DNA of 64,000 bases from Plenodomus lindquistii (lineage: Eukaryota > Ascomycota > Dothideomycetes > Pleosporales > Leptosphaeriaceae): NCBI GenBank assembly GCA_025504975.1, contig JANUWI010000001.1, positions 1,302,001-1,366,000 of the forward strand, in the 5' to 3' direction. Within the stretch, counting starts at the first letter, position 1. The number at the start of each line of letters is the position of its first letter. The notes under the pieces were generated by a model. That model did no database searches and was not told where the DNA came from. It was given only the letters and a program-made list of their open reading frames with translations. Of the stretch, positions 1-10,515 are shown piece after piece. The position numbers and the translations under genes were made by a program.

Positions 1-724
1 TAAACTACATCCACCTCTTCCCAATGTTTTGCGTCTCGATCGCCTTCATACACAAAGGGAAGCCTCTGATTGGAGTCATCTACGCACCTTTTCTCAACCA
101 GTTCTTTTCCTCTTGCGCCGGCCGCGGTGCTTTCTTGAACGAAACCCAGCGTCTACCTCTCATACACAACCCCGTGGCTCCTTTACCCGCAAACGCGCCT
201 AGTGGCTGCATATTTAGCTGCGAGTGGGGCAAGGATCGACGGGATACTCCAGACGGCAACCTTTCACGGAAGATTGAAAGCTTTGTGAATATGGCTAGTG
301 AGATTGGCGGAAGGAATGGTAAAGGTGGCATGGTGCATGGGGTTAGGAGCTTGGGAAGCGCAACGCTCGACTTGGCGTACATTGCGATGGGCTCAATGGA
401 TATATGGTGGGAAGGTGGGTGTTGGGAGTGGGATGTCGCAGCTGGTATTGCAATCTTGCATGAAGCAGGGGGGCTGATAACTACGGCAAATCCACCTGAA
501 GATCATGCGACGACAGCAATCGAGGAGGTGAGGTTGGGAAGCCGACTTTACCTCGCCATACGGTATGACGACGCCGCAGTGAGCTTTTAAGACTCTGTAC
601 TGACTATTCCTCCAGACCAGCTGGTGATTCTGCGAGCGAAACAGGTAGGCAAGCACAGGAGCGCACTGTCAGAGAAGTCTGGCGCCGGGTCCGCCATCTA
701 GACTATTCGCGCCCTGGAGCGTAG
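1..724 (+). CDS. qutG: QutG/qa-x-like inositol monophosphatase family protein (5' partial)
   Basis: The gene runs off the left edge; the open frame already begins at base 3. Exon 1 reaches 562, a 53-nt GT-AG intron spans 563-615, and exon 2 (616-724) encodes a tail ending LDYSRPGA. Without splicing the frame would stop early at 590. The fold is that of inositol monophosphatases: a central KPLIGVIYAP strand, a GRGAFLN turn and the C-terminal metal-site motif WDVAAGIAILHEAGG, whose Asp is a metal ligand in the family. The N-terminal DPIDGTTN region lies outside the window. In Neurospora and Aspergillus the homologue (qa-x/qutG) belongs to the quinate cluster, although its role in quinate breakdown was never firmly established. 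It converges on the quinate dehydrogenase with 125 bp between them. Confidence 0.9.
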
Positions 725-849
725 GAACATCCTTCTCGACGAAAGCGTATTTTCAGACATGCATGTCACATAGTCAACAAAGGAGAATGATGTTGTCACG
801 TGGCCAGTTCAAGCATTTGCTTTGCAATTTGTTTGCCATTCCTACTCCA

Positions 850-1846
850 CTACAGCTTCGCCTCACTCAATTTCGTCGCTATTGCCTGTTGCACCTTGTC
901 CACAGGTAATTGCGCAACAGCTCGTCCAGTCCAGTATCTATCTTGCTCCAACCCTTGGTATATCAATGCCTCCGTTCCGAGTATCAATTGCCATCCCGCA
1001 GTCTCACTAATTTCCGCAATCTCGGTGTATGGTGTGGGGTGGTAGCACATCTCCAGTAATGCCCCCTTATGTGGCTTTTGCAGGAACACTTCCAACACGG
1101 CCCTCGCTTCTTTCTCTGCTTGTGTGGAAGGAGTGAAGTTTGGTACGCATGCAACGATTGCGCCAGCGCCTGGCAATGACTCGGCTTGTGTGACCGTTGA
1201 CACGTGAATCAGGCCATCTCCGTATCCTCGAGCTGTGCACTCATCAATCACAGCACGAACTTCGCTTTCATCTCTGTTGACCTGTGTCTTGTTAGCCGGA
1301 AGTTCGAGCGTTGTCTCCTGCGAAGCTACTTACAAGGTAAATCGCGCTGGCCTTTAACCATTTTCGCAAAGCATACACTGCACTTCTCGCCGCACCACCT
1401 CCACCGATCACCAGCGCTGGCCTATTCTCAAATTTGGATGGCTCCGCGTTGTACAGAAAGGCATCTCTCACACCAATGACATCTGTGTTCGTGCCCATGA
1501 ATAATCGGTTCCCGGCGGCATCTTCTTGGATGAAGAGGGTGTTGACCGCGCCAACATCAGCGCCTTCCGGTGTCAGGCCATCGAGATGCTTCAAAATAGC
1601 GACTTTGTGTGGCATTGTTACGGATGCGCCGTAGAATTGTGGGTTTCGGATGAGTCGCAGGAAGAGATCCATGTCGGTCGAGTCTAGGGGATATTGTGCC
1701 CAGTTGAGACCCAGGTTGTCATATACTGTTTGGTGGAGAAGAGGTGACATGGAATGTGAGATGGGGTGGCCGAAGAGGTAGCCATGGCGCTCGGTTTGTG
1801 TTATATCGGGGACTATCGTTGTGGTCGACATCGTGGTGGTCGACAT
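850..1846 (-). CDS. qutB: Quinate/shikimate 5-dehydrogenase (QutB/qa-3)
   Basis: Predicted 314-aa NAD(P)-dependent quinate dehydrogenase, oxidising quinate to 3-dehydroquinate (shikimate to 3-dehydroshikimate). Exon 1 is 1334-1846, a 52-nt intron is 1282-1333 and exon 2 is 850-1281; both exons keep frame exactly at the junction (AIYL-VNRDESE). Visible motifs are the substrate loop GHPISHSMSP (26-35), the catalytic Lys in VTMPHK (Lys81), AVNTL with Asn102, NTD with Asp122, and the glycine-rich dinucleotide loop VIGGGGAARSA (147-157). The length matches Neurospora qa-3 (about 320 aa). The start chosen is the first Met of the MSTTTMSTTT tandem; the second Met, five codons on, is possible. It is transcribed divergently from the permease. 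Its place in the cluster favours quinate over biosynthetic shikimate dehydrogenase. Confidence 0.93.
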
Positions 1847-2616
1847 CGTGATGTGTATGTGATGAAGGAAAGGTAGTATAGTAGTCTGAGAGTTGATCGG
1901 GAGATGCTCGAATTTGCGACACAACCCTGGAAGTATTGATGGTGCAAGTTGCAGGGAACGGATGTGGTTTCCAGATCTCAAATCACAGCATTACTATATC
2001 ACATCTACCCCAGATACTCCAGGCCTGTACTTTGTTTTCGGAACGCGCCTACCACCTGCCTGCGCGTGCGCGTAGCCGGAAAAGTTCAATGCCACATGGA
2101 GGCGTGTGTCATGGTACGTTTTGGCTAAGCCCTCGGCGTTCTAGCGCGGATGGTCCAGCCTCCCGTAAAAAGAAACATCCGGCTTCTGCTAGCCTTGCCC
2201 TGATGGCAAGTCAGTGGGTAATTCGATCGTTACCCGTTCAGGAATAACGGGCGCAGAATCTCTGGCAGCGGACATGATCCGGGCCTGCTCTCGGCGGGCC
2301 TTTTCCCCACACCATTGGCGACATCGGGATGCATCCATCAGCTGGGAAACGATTTTTTCCGGGGACATGGTCAAACTTCTCGAACATGTCGTTGCTCCGA
2401 TACACCTAACCAATTACTGAGCGCGGGTTAGAGAGATTCCATTGCAAATTCACTCCGCAGAATTGTGGCTTGCTTCTCCACACACTCCGCAATCTGACCT
2501 TTCTTGGACTCGCCTTGTCCTAAGTATATAGGAGTACACTGATTTCCCTCTTTGGACTTCTCGTCAAGTAACACCCTCTCATCGGTTTCCTCACTTCTTC
2601 GACACTTGTTGCAAAC
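1847..2616. promoter_or_regulatory. Divergent qutB/qutD promoter region
   Basis: This 770-bp interval separates the starts of the quinate dehydrogenase and the permease. It contains an inverted repeat, GGGTAA (2216-2221) and TTACCC (2230-2235), whose arms fit the GGRTAA half-site described for the QutA/Qa-1F activator but with an 8-bp spacer. Two matches to the CreA consensus SYGGRG lie at 2305-2310 (minus) and 2359-2364 (plus). A 60-codon minus-strand open frame (2189-2368) overlaps these sites and is listed separately. Confidence 0.5.
2189..2368 (-). CDS. Doubtful 59-aa ORF inside the qutB/qutD promoter
   Basis: This is a short ATG-initiated frame with a protein-like, helix-prone composition (charged and Ala-rich, with a CRQWC pair near residue 18). 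I do not recognise it. It could be a true small gene, the remnant of a longer one, or a chance frame in a promoter; regulatory-looking motifs overlap it, which argues against coding. No introns or partner exons were convincing. Confidence 0.2.
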   Translation of the reverse strand: MSPEKIVSQLMDASRCRQWCGEKARREQARIMSAARDSAPVIPERVTIELPTDLPSGQG

Positions 2617-4382
2617 ATGGGTCTTCTACACCTTGTCGAAGATCGACCGACACCAAAGGCCGTCTACAACTGGCGTGTCTACACGGCAGCTTGCGTGGCA
2701 TCATGGGCTGCATGCACGATTGGCTACGACAGTGCTTTCATCGGTACAACTTTGGCACTGCCATCGTTTGTTGAAGAGTTCAAGTTCAACGAAATGAGTG
2801 CGAGCGAACTTTCCCTCACCAAGGCGAACATTGTTTCCGTGTACCAGGCTGGAGCCTTTTTCGGTGCTTTGGGAGCGTACGCAAGCTCCCATTACATCGG
2901 CAGGAAGATGTCGCTCATCGCCTGGACTCTCATCGTAAGACACCAACATTTCCCACTGTCAATCGAACATTGACTTACAGTCTTCTTACAGTTCATCCTC
3001 GGTGCTGGACTCATGCTAGGTGCCAATGGTGATCGCGGCCTTGGACTGATTCTCGGCGGTCGCGTTTTGGCCGGCCTTGGCGTTGGTGGCTGCTCGAACA
3101 TGGTTCCCATTTACATCTCTGAATTGGCGCCCCCAGCCGTCCGAGGCCGACTTGTGGGTATCTACGAACTGGGCTGGCAGATTGGTGGCCTGGTCGGTTT
3201 CTGGATCAACTTTGGTCTTGCTGAGACCATGGCTCCCTCGCACAGGCAATGGCTTATCCCATTCGCCGTTCAACTGATTCCCGGTGGCTGCCTCTTGATC
3301 GGAGCACTCTGGCTCCCAGAGTCTCCTCGCTGGCGCTTTGCTAAGAGCCCCGATCAGCGTGCCCGTGCCATGAAAGACTTGTGCTGGATCCGCAACCTCC
3401 CCGAAGATCACCCATACATCCTCGAGGAAGTCGAAGCCATCGACGCGCAAACCGAATGGACCAGGATCAACGTCGGCGCTGGCTTCTGGAAGCCTTTTGG
3501 AGCTTTGAAGGAACGTAAGGTCCAATGGCGCCTCTTCCTTGGTGGTATGCTCTTCTTGTGGCAAAACGGTAGTGGAATCAACGCCATCAACTACTATTCT
3601 CCAACAGTGTTCAGGAGTCTTGGTCTTACTGGTACCAACACCGGCTTCCTTACTACTGGGCTATTTGGGTAAGTATTTTCGACCCTTCAGGCTCTCTTTG
3701 CATGCTAACATATACTCAGTGTGGTCAAGACTGTTCTCACATTTGTCTGGCTCCTTTATTTGATCGATCATTTGGGCCGTACCAAGCTCCTCATGATCGG
3801 TGCCTTCGGAGGATCTCTTTGCATGTGGTACATCGCAGCCTACATCAAGATTGCCAACCCAGGCGGAAGTGGCTCCGGAGAGCTCGATGGGGGCGGTATT
3901 TCGGCTATCTTCTTCTTCTACCTCTGGACTGCCTTCTACACCCCATCGTGGAACGGTACACCATGGGTCATCAACTCTGAAATGCACTCCCAGAGCACGC
4001 GATCTTTGGGCCAGGCCTTCGCGGCTGCAAACAACTGGTAAGTTATTTGCACATTTACAAGGACTTTCCGACATGAGGCTGACTACGATACAGGTTCTGG
4101 AACTTCCTCATCTCCCGATTCACCCCCCAGATGTTCGATACGATGGATTATGGTGTCTATATGTTCTTCGCAAGTCTCATGCTTCTCTCGATTCCATTTG
4201 TGTTCTTCCTCATCCCAGAGACCAAGGGCATTCCCCTCGAGAGGATGGACGAACTCTTTGAGGTCAAGCCAGCCAACAAGGCACACCGAAGTATGTTGGA
4301 GGTTCTCAAAGACGAGGAGGTTGTCCATTCAGCTGTTCGCGATGAGAAGCTGCACACAGTGGAACGCACAGAGAGTGTCTAG
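2617..4382 (+). CDS. qutD: Quinate permease, MFS sugar-transporter family (QutD/qa-y)
   Basis: A 533-aa major facilitator predicted to import quinate across the plasma membrane. Exons are 2617-2934, 2992-3668, 3720-4037 and 4094-4382, with introns of 57, 51 and 56 nt; all junction phases close. Family signatures are present: a loop 2-3 GRK motif (SSHYIGRK), RVLAGLGVGG in helix 4, PESPRW after helix 6, NGSGINAINYYSP in helix 7 and PETKGIPLERMDELF at the end of helix 12. The hydrophobic pattern is consistent with twelve helices. The length matches Neurospora qa-y (about 537 aa). The position beside qutB and qutC supports quinate as substrate rather than hexose; specificity is otherwise not readable from sequence. 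Confidence 0.93.
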
Positions 4383-5611
4383 GTTTTGCAACAAATCTCT
4401 GATGAAATCATGATACCCAAGGCACATAGATAATTATTGATTGCAATGCACATCTGTACAATTCGAGCTTCTTGACAAGACGATTATCTATTGCTCACAT
4501 TCTTACTCTAACGGCACCCACGGTTAAGTCACCACAATCGCAGTTGCCCATGCCATTCAACGTTATTCACCGTACCTACGTACTCGAGGCATGCTGCGGC
4601 GTGCCAAACACTTTGACATAGCACGGTCGTCAAGGCCTGAGAGCTTTCGCTATTTTCTCGCTGTAGTCTTCTTATCCTTCACAGGGATTGAGTTTCCTCA
4701 CATGTATGCATGACAAGGAGTTTGGCTTATTAGTACACACGTCGCTTCCATATGGCATGCGCTAAGGAACTTCATTGCTCCTTACAACGGACTAACTCTT
4801 GGATTGCTGGCCAATTCGATGCCATCATCGTGTGCTTTAGGTACCTAGATAGTTTGTAGCAGATACCATAACCAACGACTGTGAGCATTGATTACATGAG
4901 AAACACGTCCAATATGTCAGCAATCAATCCCGTAGCCAAAATATGTTGCTTTTCTTTATTCACACGGACATCTGTGATAAATGTGCAAAATATTGTGTTT
5001 GGTACAGAATCATGCTGTCGATTGGGTCGTCGTAGGATCATCAACTGACCACTGTAACTCGCTACAGGCCGGTAAGAGTGACTAGGATTGTTGCGACGTG
5101 ATATCATCATGCCGTAACCCAGCCGTTCATCCCCCAGGGTCCACATATAGACCATGCACCTCCATGCAATCGCAATCACAAGATGTGGCCAATATTCCCC
5201 AGGATCACAGATCTGGGGCGCATGTTGTTCCTTTGTTGGCCACGCACGTGTGGCACCGAAGTGGTGCCGACAGCGGGGATAGGACCTTTTCCGCTCGGCT
5301 GCCCTCTGAGTACTCACCTTTCTTCCGCTGCTTACAACGGCACAACACGGTTGCAACAGGATTGCCTGTGCATTACCTTGCGTTATTCCGCATCATGGAT
5401 GGGCACCGCCATGCTAAGCCGCTTGTGGTAGAACTATGGAGCACCGGGGAAGAGTGATGTATACCTTGGATAGGAAGGCCGTAGTATGTAGCTCACAGAT
5501 AGATATACCCTCCGATAACCTGAGACATAGCCATCTTCAACAAACTTCTGTACCACAAGACTATCACATACATTCCAATAATTCTCGATCATTACCTTGA
5601 CAATACCCAAG
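4383..5611. other. Intergenic, qutD to qutC
   Basis: I see no convincing gene in these 1.2 kb. A single TTATCC (GGATAA on minus) lies at 4673-4678, and a GATAACC element lies near 5515, upstream of qutC. GCGGGG (near 5273) and CCGGGG (near 5444) fit the CreA consensus. All are short and individually weak. Confidence 0.5.
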
Positions 5612-6715
5612 ATGTGCAGGCCCGGAATATCTTCCATGTCCCTTGGACGATGCTATGCCGGCCACGACCTTGAGACGAAACTCTCCGCAGCGGCAAGGCA
5701 TGGCCTTGAAGGAATCGAACTGTTCTACGAGGACTTGGTCGATCATGCCGGTTCCGACTCTCCTTCAGATCTACTTGCCGGTGCAGCCTCAATATATGAA
5801 ATGTGCTCATCGCTGGGCCTCGAGATCATCTGCCTTCAGCCATTCATGCACTACGAAGGCCTTGTGGATCGACAACGACATGTCGAACGCATCGAAGAAA
5901 TCAAGCTATGGATGCAACTAGCCCACGTTCTCCACACAGACATCATTCAAGTTCCATCCTCATTCCTTTCGCCCGACCAGGTCTCATCCGATACCAATCT
6001 CATCGTAGAGGATCTTCGGGAACTGGCGGAGCTAGGTCTTCAGCAAACACCAGTCATTCGCTTCGCATACGAGAGTCTGGGCTGGGGTACTCGCGTGGAC
6101 AAGTGGGAGCTGTGTTGGGATATTGTACAGCGTGTGGATCGATCAAACTTTGGTGTATGTCTGGACAGTTTCAATATCCTGGCAAGGATATATGCGGATC
6201 CCGCCTCTGAGACAGGAATGACACCTCGGGCGGAGCAAGATACGAAAGAATCTATTGAACGACTCGTTGAACAGATCAAGCCGTACAAAGAGAAGATTTT
6301 CTTCATTCAAATTGTCGACGCCGAGCGGTTGGAGCAGCCACTCCGCCCTGGTCACCCTTTCTACAATGCCGAGCAGCCAGCACGGATGTCTTGGAGTAGG
6401 AATTGCCGTCTCTTCTACGGGGAGAGTGATCGTGGTGCCTATTTGCCTGTCAAGGACGTCGCCCATGCCATTCTCAAAGATATTGGCTTTGATGGCTGGG
6501 TCAGCATGGAGTTATTCAACAGAGTTATGAACAGGACCGACAAGGAGGTGGTAGAGGAGCTCGCAAGCCGTGCTGCGATATCATGGGAGAGAATGATTTT
6601 CGACTTGCAACTTGACGTTGATGCGACTCATGATCGAGAAGCCACGACAGCCACGTCGAAAAGCGTCGTCGCTGGTCAGCAACCATCAAACGGGTTGCAT
6701 TTTGCGCGTTTGTAG
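5612..6715 (+). CDS. qutC: 3-dehydroshikimate dehydratase (QutC/qa-4)
   Basis: A 367-aa intronless enzyme converting 3-dehydroshikimate to protocatechuate, which feeds the beta-ketoadipate pathway. It is a metal-dependent TIM barrel of the sugar-phosphate isomerase/AP endonuclease 2 superfamily. Family landmarks are the N-terminal ISSMSLGRC and GLEGIELFYEDL, then the four probable metal ligands Glu154 (FAYESLGWG), Asp185 (GVCLDSFNIL), Gln233 (FFIQIVDAE) and Glu300 (VSMELFN). The length is close to Neurospora qa-4 (about 359 aa). The start at 5612 is the first ATG; five in-frame codons upstream have none. It is the last catabolic enzyme of the cluster and converges on the repressor gene. Confidence 0.94.
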   Translation: MCRPGISSMSLGRCYAGHDLETKLSAAARHGLEGIELFYEDLVDHAGSDSPSDLLAGAASIYEMCSSLGLEIICLQPFMHYEGLVDRQRHVERIEEIKLWMQLAHVLHTDIIQVPSSFLSPDQVSSDTNLIVEDLRELAELGLQQTPVIRFAYESLGWGTRVDKWELCWDIVQRVDRSNFGVCLDSFNILARIYADPASETGMTPRAEQDTKESIERLVEQIKPYKEKIFFIQIVDAERLEQPLRPGHPFYNAEQPARMSWSRNCRLFYGESDRGAYLPVKDVAHAILKDIGFDGWVSMELFNRVMNRTDKEVVEELASRAAISWERMIFDLQLDVDATHDREATTATSKSVVAGQQPSNGLHFARL

Positions 6716-7533
6716 GCACGAATAGCAAGCTTTGCGTCATGTCGTAGTATGCGTACTTTGTTTGCTATTCTAGATACCCCAATAAGATACTGCTGCGATC
6801 AATCACTCGACTATAGCTGCATCAGACGTCCGTAATAAGTGGTCGAAGCTGCAACAGTACACTTCTAACAAAAGAAGAACGTCTTGGTTTTTATTCTGAG
6901 TCCGGAAGCTACTCCACGCTGTGACCTCATGTGCAAAGAACAGGTGCTTCAGGGGTAATGCACTGAGAACACGATGCCGATGAGACAATGACCAAGACAG
7001 ATCTCGTGGTATACTATGATCTTACAACTACATGTTATGGTCTTCTTCCAATCACAGCAATCCAGTACATCATCTGCTGTAGGTGTTCAGGTGTATCGGC
7101 GTCCTGTAGGACAAGAGCTTCATCGTATGCCTTGGGCTCAAGGATAGCACATGCCTTCGCGAAAAAACCATACTTCTGAGAGTAAGGCTTTTCTGGTATC
7201 CTTACTTCCTAGGGTGGACAGAAGTCCTGCCACTGGTGAGTAAGAGGATGGAATCTTGCATGAGGGTCAGCAGATGCATACCTTGAGCACGGCAGCCGCT
7301 CGTGTTATGCATCAGAGGAAACAGGGACCGCAAGGGATCTGCATAGACTGTTGCTAGTTTCCCATAGCTATGCAGCGAGTCCCAAGACTAGTCCCCCGGC
7401 TGTAGCTTGAGGGTCAATTGCAACAGTATTACGCGAGGTCTTTTCGCGGAGCCCACGCAAAATCCTAGCACTACCGGGTATGCTGAAAGTTCGACGGGAG
7501 AAATCATCTGATATCTGTGTCTTTTTACGTCTT
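6716..7533. other. Intergenic between convergent qutC and qutR
   Basis: These 818 bp contain both 3' ends. I see no gene, RNA or repeat here. Confidence 0.5.
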
Positions 7534-10164
7534 TCAAAGTCCATGTTCGTCCATGGCTTCTAATCTGGTCCGCACCATGTTTGGATTCGGACGTCCCTGC
7601 TCGTCAGTCCAACAGCGTAAGACTTCTTCCCTCATAATCCTTCGCGGTGCTCTCTTTCCCGTAAAAAGTTCAAATTGCGCAAAGGCTTGCTCGGGCAGCA
7701 AGTCCAGTCCATCCAGGCAGATCCAGGATGCGGATGCTTCTTCGCGAACTTGTTTCGTAAGAGGTGTATTTAGATTTTGATAAGCCAGTTCAATGACTAC
7801 GCCTCCAGACGGACTCGTCATCCACTGCTGTGGCAATGTGAAGTGGGGCGATGGAGCATCTCCGACTGGGTGCGTCGGAATGCATGACAATATGACGGTC
7901 GGCGCATGCAATTGCTTTGGCCAAGGGTCGTCCCGAGACTCGAGGAGATGGAATACAGGCTGGGAGCCTTGGACAAAAGACGGGAACAACTTGACAGCAG
8001 ATGGGCTCGATGCAAGTTGAGAGAAGTACGTTGCCAGTTTACTCGCATTCTCCATTGTGCGATTGTATATGGCGATGTGTTTGATGCCTAGTTGCAACAT
8101 GGCGTATATAGCGGCTCGGGCCATTCCGCCCGATCCTATGACGAGGCCAGATGTAACCATCGGTCGAACTGCATTGGCCGGAGAGAGCCCACGCCTTATA
8201 CAAGATCGTATACCAATCCAGTCTGTGTTATCACCGTACAGTGCTTTCACAGGTCCAGATTGATTGCGTTCTTGAAAGAGTTCTACGCTATCGACATCAG
8301 GTATCGTACCGTCTTCGTTCAAGTGACGTATGGGTATCAACGTGTTGATGGCCCCAATAGCTCGTGCATGCCGACTTATTGATTGTGTCAAGGAGATCGC
8401 CGAAATCTTAAACGGCTGGCTGATGGCAACGCCGCCGAAGTTCGGCTTTCGGACAAGGTCTCGAAGGCTACTCTCTAGATCGTTGGTCTGGATGCGATTG
8501 AAGTGGTGTGGCATGCCGCATGCTCGGTACGCAGCGTTGTGCATTGCAGGTGATAGGCTATACCCCGTAGTCGATCCTAGGATTGCTATCTCCATTGGGT
8601 CGTAGGTGAAGGATGCATACAAAATATGCGTGGCTTCTTTAGCCGTGAGCCAAGACGTTTCCGGATTTCTCTGCACTCTTGCTTCAAAATCGGCACTGTC
8701 TCTCAGCCGCTCAGGTATCACAGGAGTAAGGATTTGATTGAAGCAAGCCGATCTTTTTCCTGATCGCCCCGTGTTGTAGCACACCATTGGGATCCTTCGA
8801 GCCTTGGCGTGTATTGTATTTCTGAAACTTTGAATCGCAGCATTGTCGTCCATGAAATTCGCTGGTCGTGTGAAGCGTACTAGACTACAGCCTAGGCGCA
8901 TTGCTGTGTCGTATTTCTCAAGCCAGAAGGCGTCATACCAGTCCATAGCGGCATGTAGATGGCCAATTATCTTAGTCGACCCTCGAGAAGCCACGATCGC
9001 TTGTATCAGATCCTCGCGAAGTGACAAATCTATGGTCGCAAACTCGGGCGCCATGCGCAAGCCATACCACACATTGGCCAGATAGGATGTTTCAGTGAAG
9101 CTGCGGCTTGTTGCCATCGGCATGACGTGATATATGACAGGCGTTACTGTACTTCTTCGAACCCTGAAAATACTCTTGCTGATGTCTTCTGCATGGTCTG
9201 TTGCGAGTTGCACGGGCTCAACAACAATCTCGAATGCGTCGCATCCAAACTCCAGCTCTTCAATGTCGATGCTTCCCGACGTGAGATCCGACAAGAGGAC
9301 TTGGACTGCGCAGGTATAATTTCGCAACTCCAATGGGACGTATGACAGTGGCAAGTGTCCCGGATCCAAGGTGGGAAGAATACTCTTGTCTTTTCCATGT
9401 GTATTATGTGGAGACAGAACAAGCGATAGAAATTTGAAAAAAGTCCGTTCGGCTCTCTTCAAAGTCAAGAATGCCGGTACCGATGTTTGATGCGCGGGCG
9501 CGACTGACAAATGACTAGCATTCGTCTCTGAGAGGTTGTAGAACTCGTAGTTTGAACATCGACGAAATACCGGAGTACTGAGAGCTAGCAAGTCACGAAG
9601 TTTTGATTCCTCAGCGCCTAGGTACTGATGGACACTGTGGATGTCGCGTGTGATGTGGATCACGGGATGCGTCACTGCGAATTCTTGAAGCAAGCCTTGG
9701 CTGCTTGTGTCTAGCGAAAAGCCTCCATTGCAGACGATGATGGCGCCTTGGTTATGAGTGCGTAGGGTAGTGCGGAGGATTTCCTCTTGTCGAAGGCTTC
9801 GATTCGGTAGCCCGAATTTCTTTCGATAAGCCGCTGCAGAGAATCCAGTTGCGGTCAAAAAGACGGTTTCCATGTCAATTACACGTCTTTGACATGCGAC
9901 TGATGCCATCATGGCCAAAGTAGCCTTGCCCGTACCATGCATCCCGATAAGAACAATGGACGCCTGGGAATCAAATATTCGTCGGCCATCCTGTGGTGAG
10001 GCTGGAACTGGGGGTCCAGGCGTAGACCGTTGTGAATTTGGTAAACTCCGCTGCTTGACTGCGGGCGGAGATGGCGTTGGCAACGAGTTGCGTCCATTGT
10101 TTCCAAAAGTCTCATCCCTCACGGCAGCAAACTTCCGCTTCGTCCCGATCGTTGCAGACACCAT
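7534..10164 (-). CDS. qutR: Quinate pathway repressor QutR/qa-1S (AROM-derived)
   Basis: An 876-aa protein, uninterrupted, homologous to the three C-terminal domains of the pentafunctional AROM protein. In order: a shikimate-kinase-like domain with Walker A GMHGTGKAT (74-82), a type I 3-dehydroquinase-like domain (about 280-490) and a shikimate-dehydrogenase-like domain from about 525 (STTGYSLSPAMHN, NTDWIG, VIGSGGMARAA). Known members bind the activator and silence it without quinate. In the dehydroquinase-like domain the segment that carries the Schiff-base Lys in enzymes reads LVRFTRP, so the Lys appears replaced by Arg430, fitting a non-enzymatic sensor. The frame stays open to 10395. I chose the Met at 10164 (MVSATIGTKRKF) because it gives a length near the known 918-929 aa and an N-terminal basic patch; an upstream start is possible. 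It is divergent from qutA. Confidence 0.92.
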   Translation of the reverse strand: MVSATIGTKRKFAAVRDETFGNNGRNSLPTPSPPAVKQRSLPNSQRSTPGPPVPASPQDGRRIFDSQASIVLIGMHGTGKATLAMMASVACQRRVIDMETVFLTATGFSAAAYRKKFGLPNRSLRQEEILRTTLRTHNQGAIIVCNGGFSLDTSSQGLLQEFAVTHPVIHITRDIHSVHQYLGAEESKLRDLLALSTPVFRRCSNYEFYNLSETNASHLSVAPAHQTSVPAFLTLKRAERTFFKFLSLVLSPHNTHGKDKSILPTLDPGHLPLSYVPLELRNYTCAVQVLLSDLTSGSIDIEELEFGCDAFEIVVEPVQLATDHAEDISKSIFRVRRSTVTPVIYHVMPMATSRSFTETSYLANVWYGLRMAPEFATIDLSLREDLIQAIVASRGSTKIIGHLHAAMDWYDAFWLEKYDTAMRLGCSLVRFTRPANFMDDNAAIQSFRNTIHAKARRIPMVCYNTGRSGKRSACFNQILTPVIPERLRDSADFEARVQRNPETSWLTAKEATHILYASFTYDPMEIAILGSTTGYSLSPAMHNAAYRACGMPHHFNRIQTNDLESSLRDLVRKPNFGGVAISQPFKISAISLTQSISRHARAIGAINTLIPIRHLNEDGTIPDVDSVELFQERNQSGPVKALYGDNTDWIGIRSCIRRGLSPANAVRPMVTSGLVIGSGGMARAAIYAMLQLGIKHIAIYNRTMENASKLATYFSQLASSPSAVKLFPSFVQGSQPVFHLLESRDDPWPKQLHAPTVILSCIPTHPVGDAPSPHFTLPQQWMTSPSGGVVIELAYQNLNTPLTKQVREEASASWICLDGLDLLPEQAFAQFELFTGKRAPRRIMREEVLRCWTDEQGRPNPNMVRTRLEAMDEHGL

Positions 10165-10515
10165 CGCGTGCAAAATCCGTGCCAGAGCGTAATCTTGGTC
10201 CTGAAGACTGTATGGAGTAAAGCATAGCGTTGGCGAGTGATCGTGGCCCAGCAAGTCACGTGCGACTTGCCCAACATGGCCTTTCCTCCGGAATAAATCC
10301 TTTTCCGGCCGCACGTTCCTCTTCCCCAGCTTTCCCCACCCGTGCGTAACTTGCTTCATTGCTGGCCAACCGGCCCAGGTTCCTTTCGTAAGCATCGTGA
10401 AACGACTTGCGGCGATGTGCGAGTGTCCAGGCGGTGCATCGAGTTCTGTTCATCTTCATCAAAATTTTCATTGAGATGACGCCGTCTTGCGGTTTTCTTG
10501 AAGCGGAGCACATCA
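10165..10515. promoter_or_regulatory. Divergent qutR/qutA promoter
   Basis: A shared 351-bp upstream region for repressor and activator. No GGRTAA half-site was found. A CCGG...CCGG-flanked AT segment lies at about 10288-10308, of unknown meaning. Confidence 0.45.

Noticed and set aside
3016..3564. 182-codon minus-strand frame
   Set aside because: Antisense to the quinate permease exon 2; no domain features.
4892..5356. 154-codon minus-strand frame upstream of qutC
   Set aside because: Composition unlike a protein (scattered Cys, His, Arg), no splice or family support; checked specifically as a possible 3-dehydroquinase and not one.
10285..10310. CCGGAATAAATCCTTTTCCGG as a QutA site in the qutR/qutA promoter
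   Set aside because: It lacks GGRTAA half-sites, so I did not annotate it as a regulator site.
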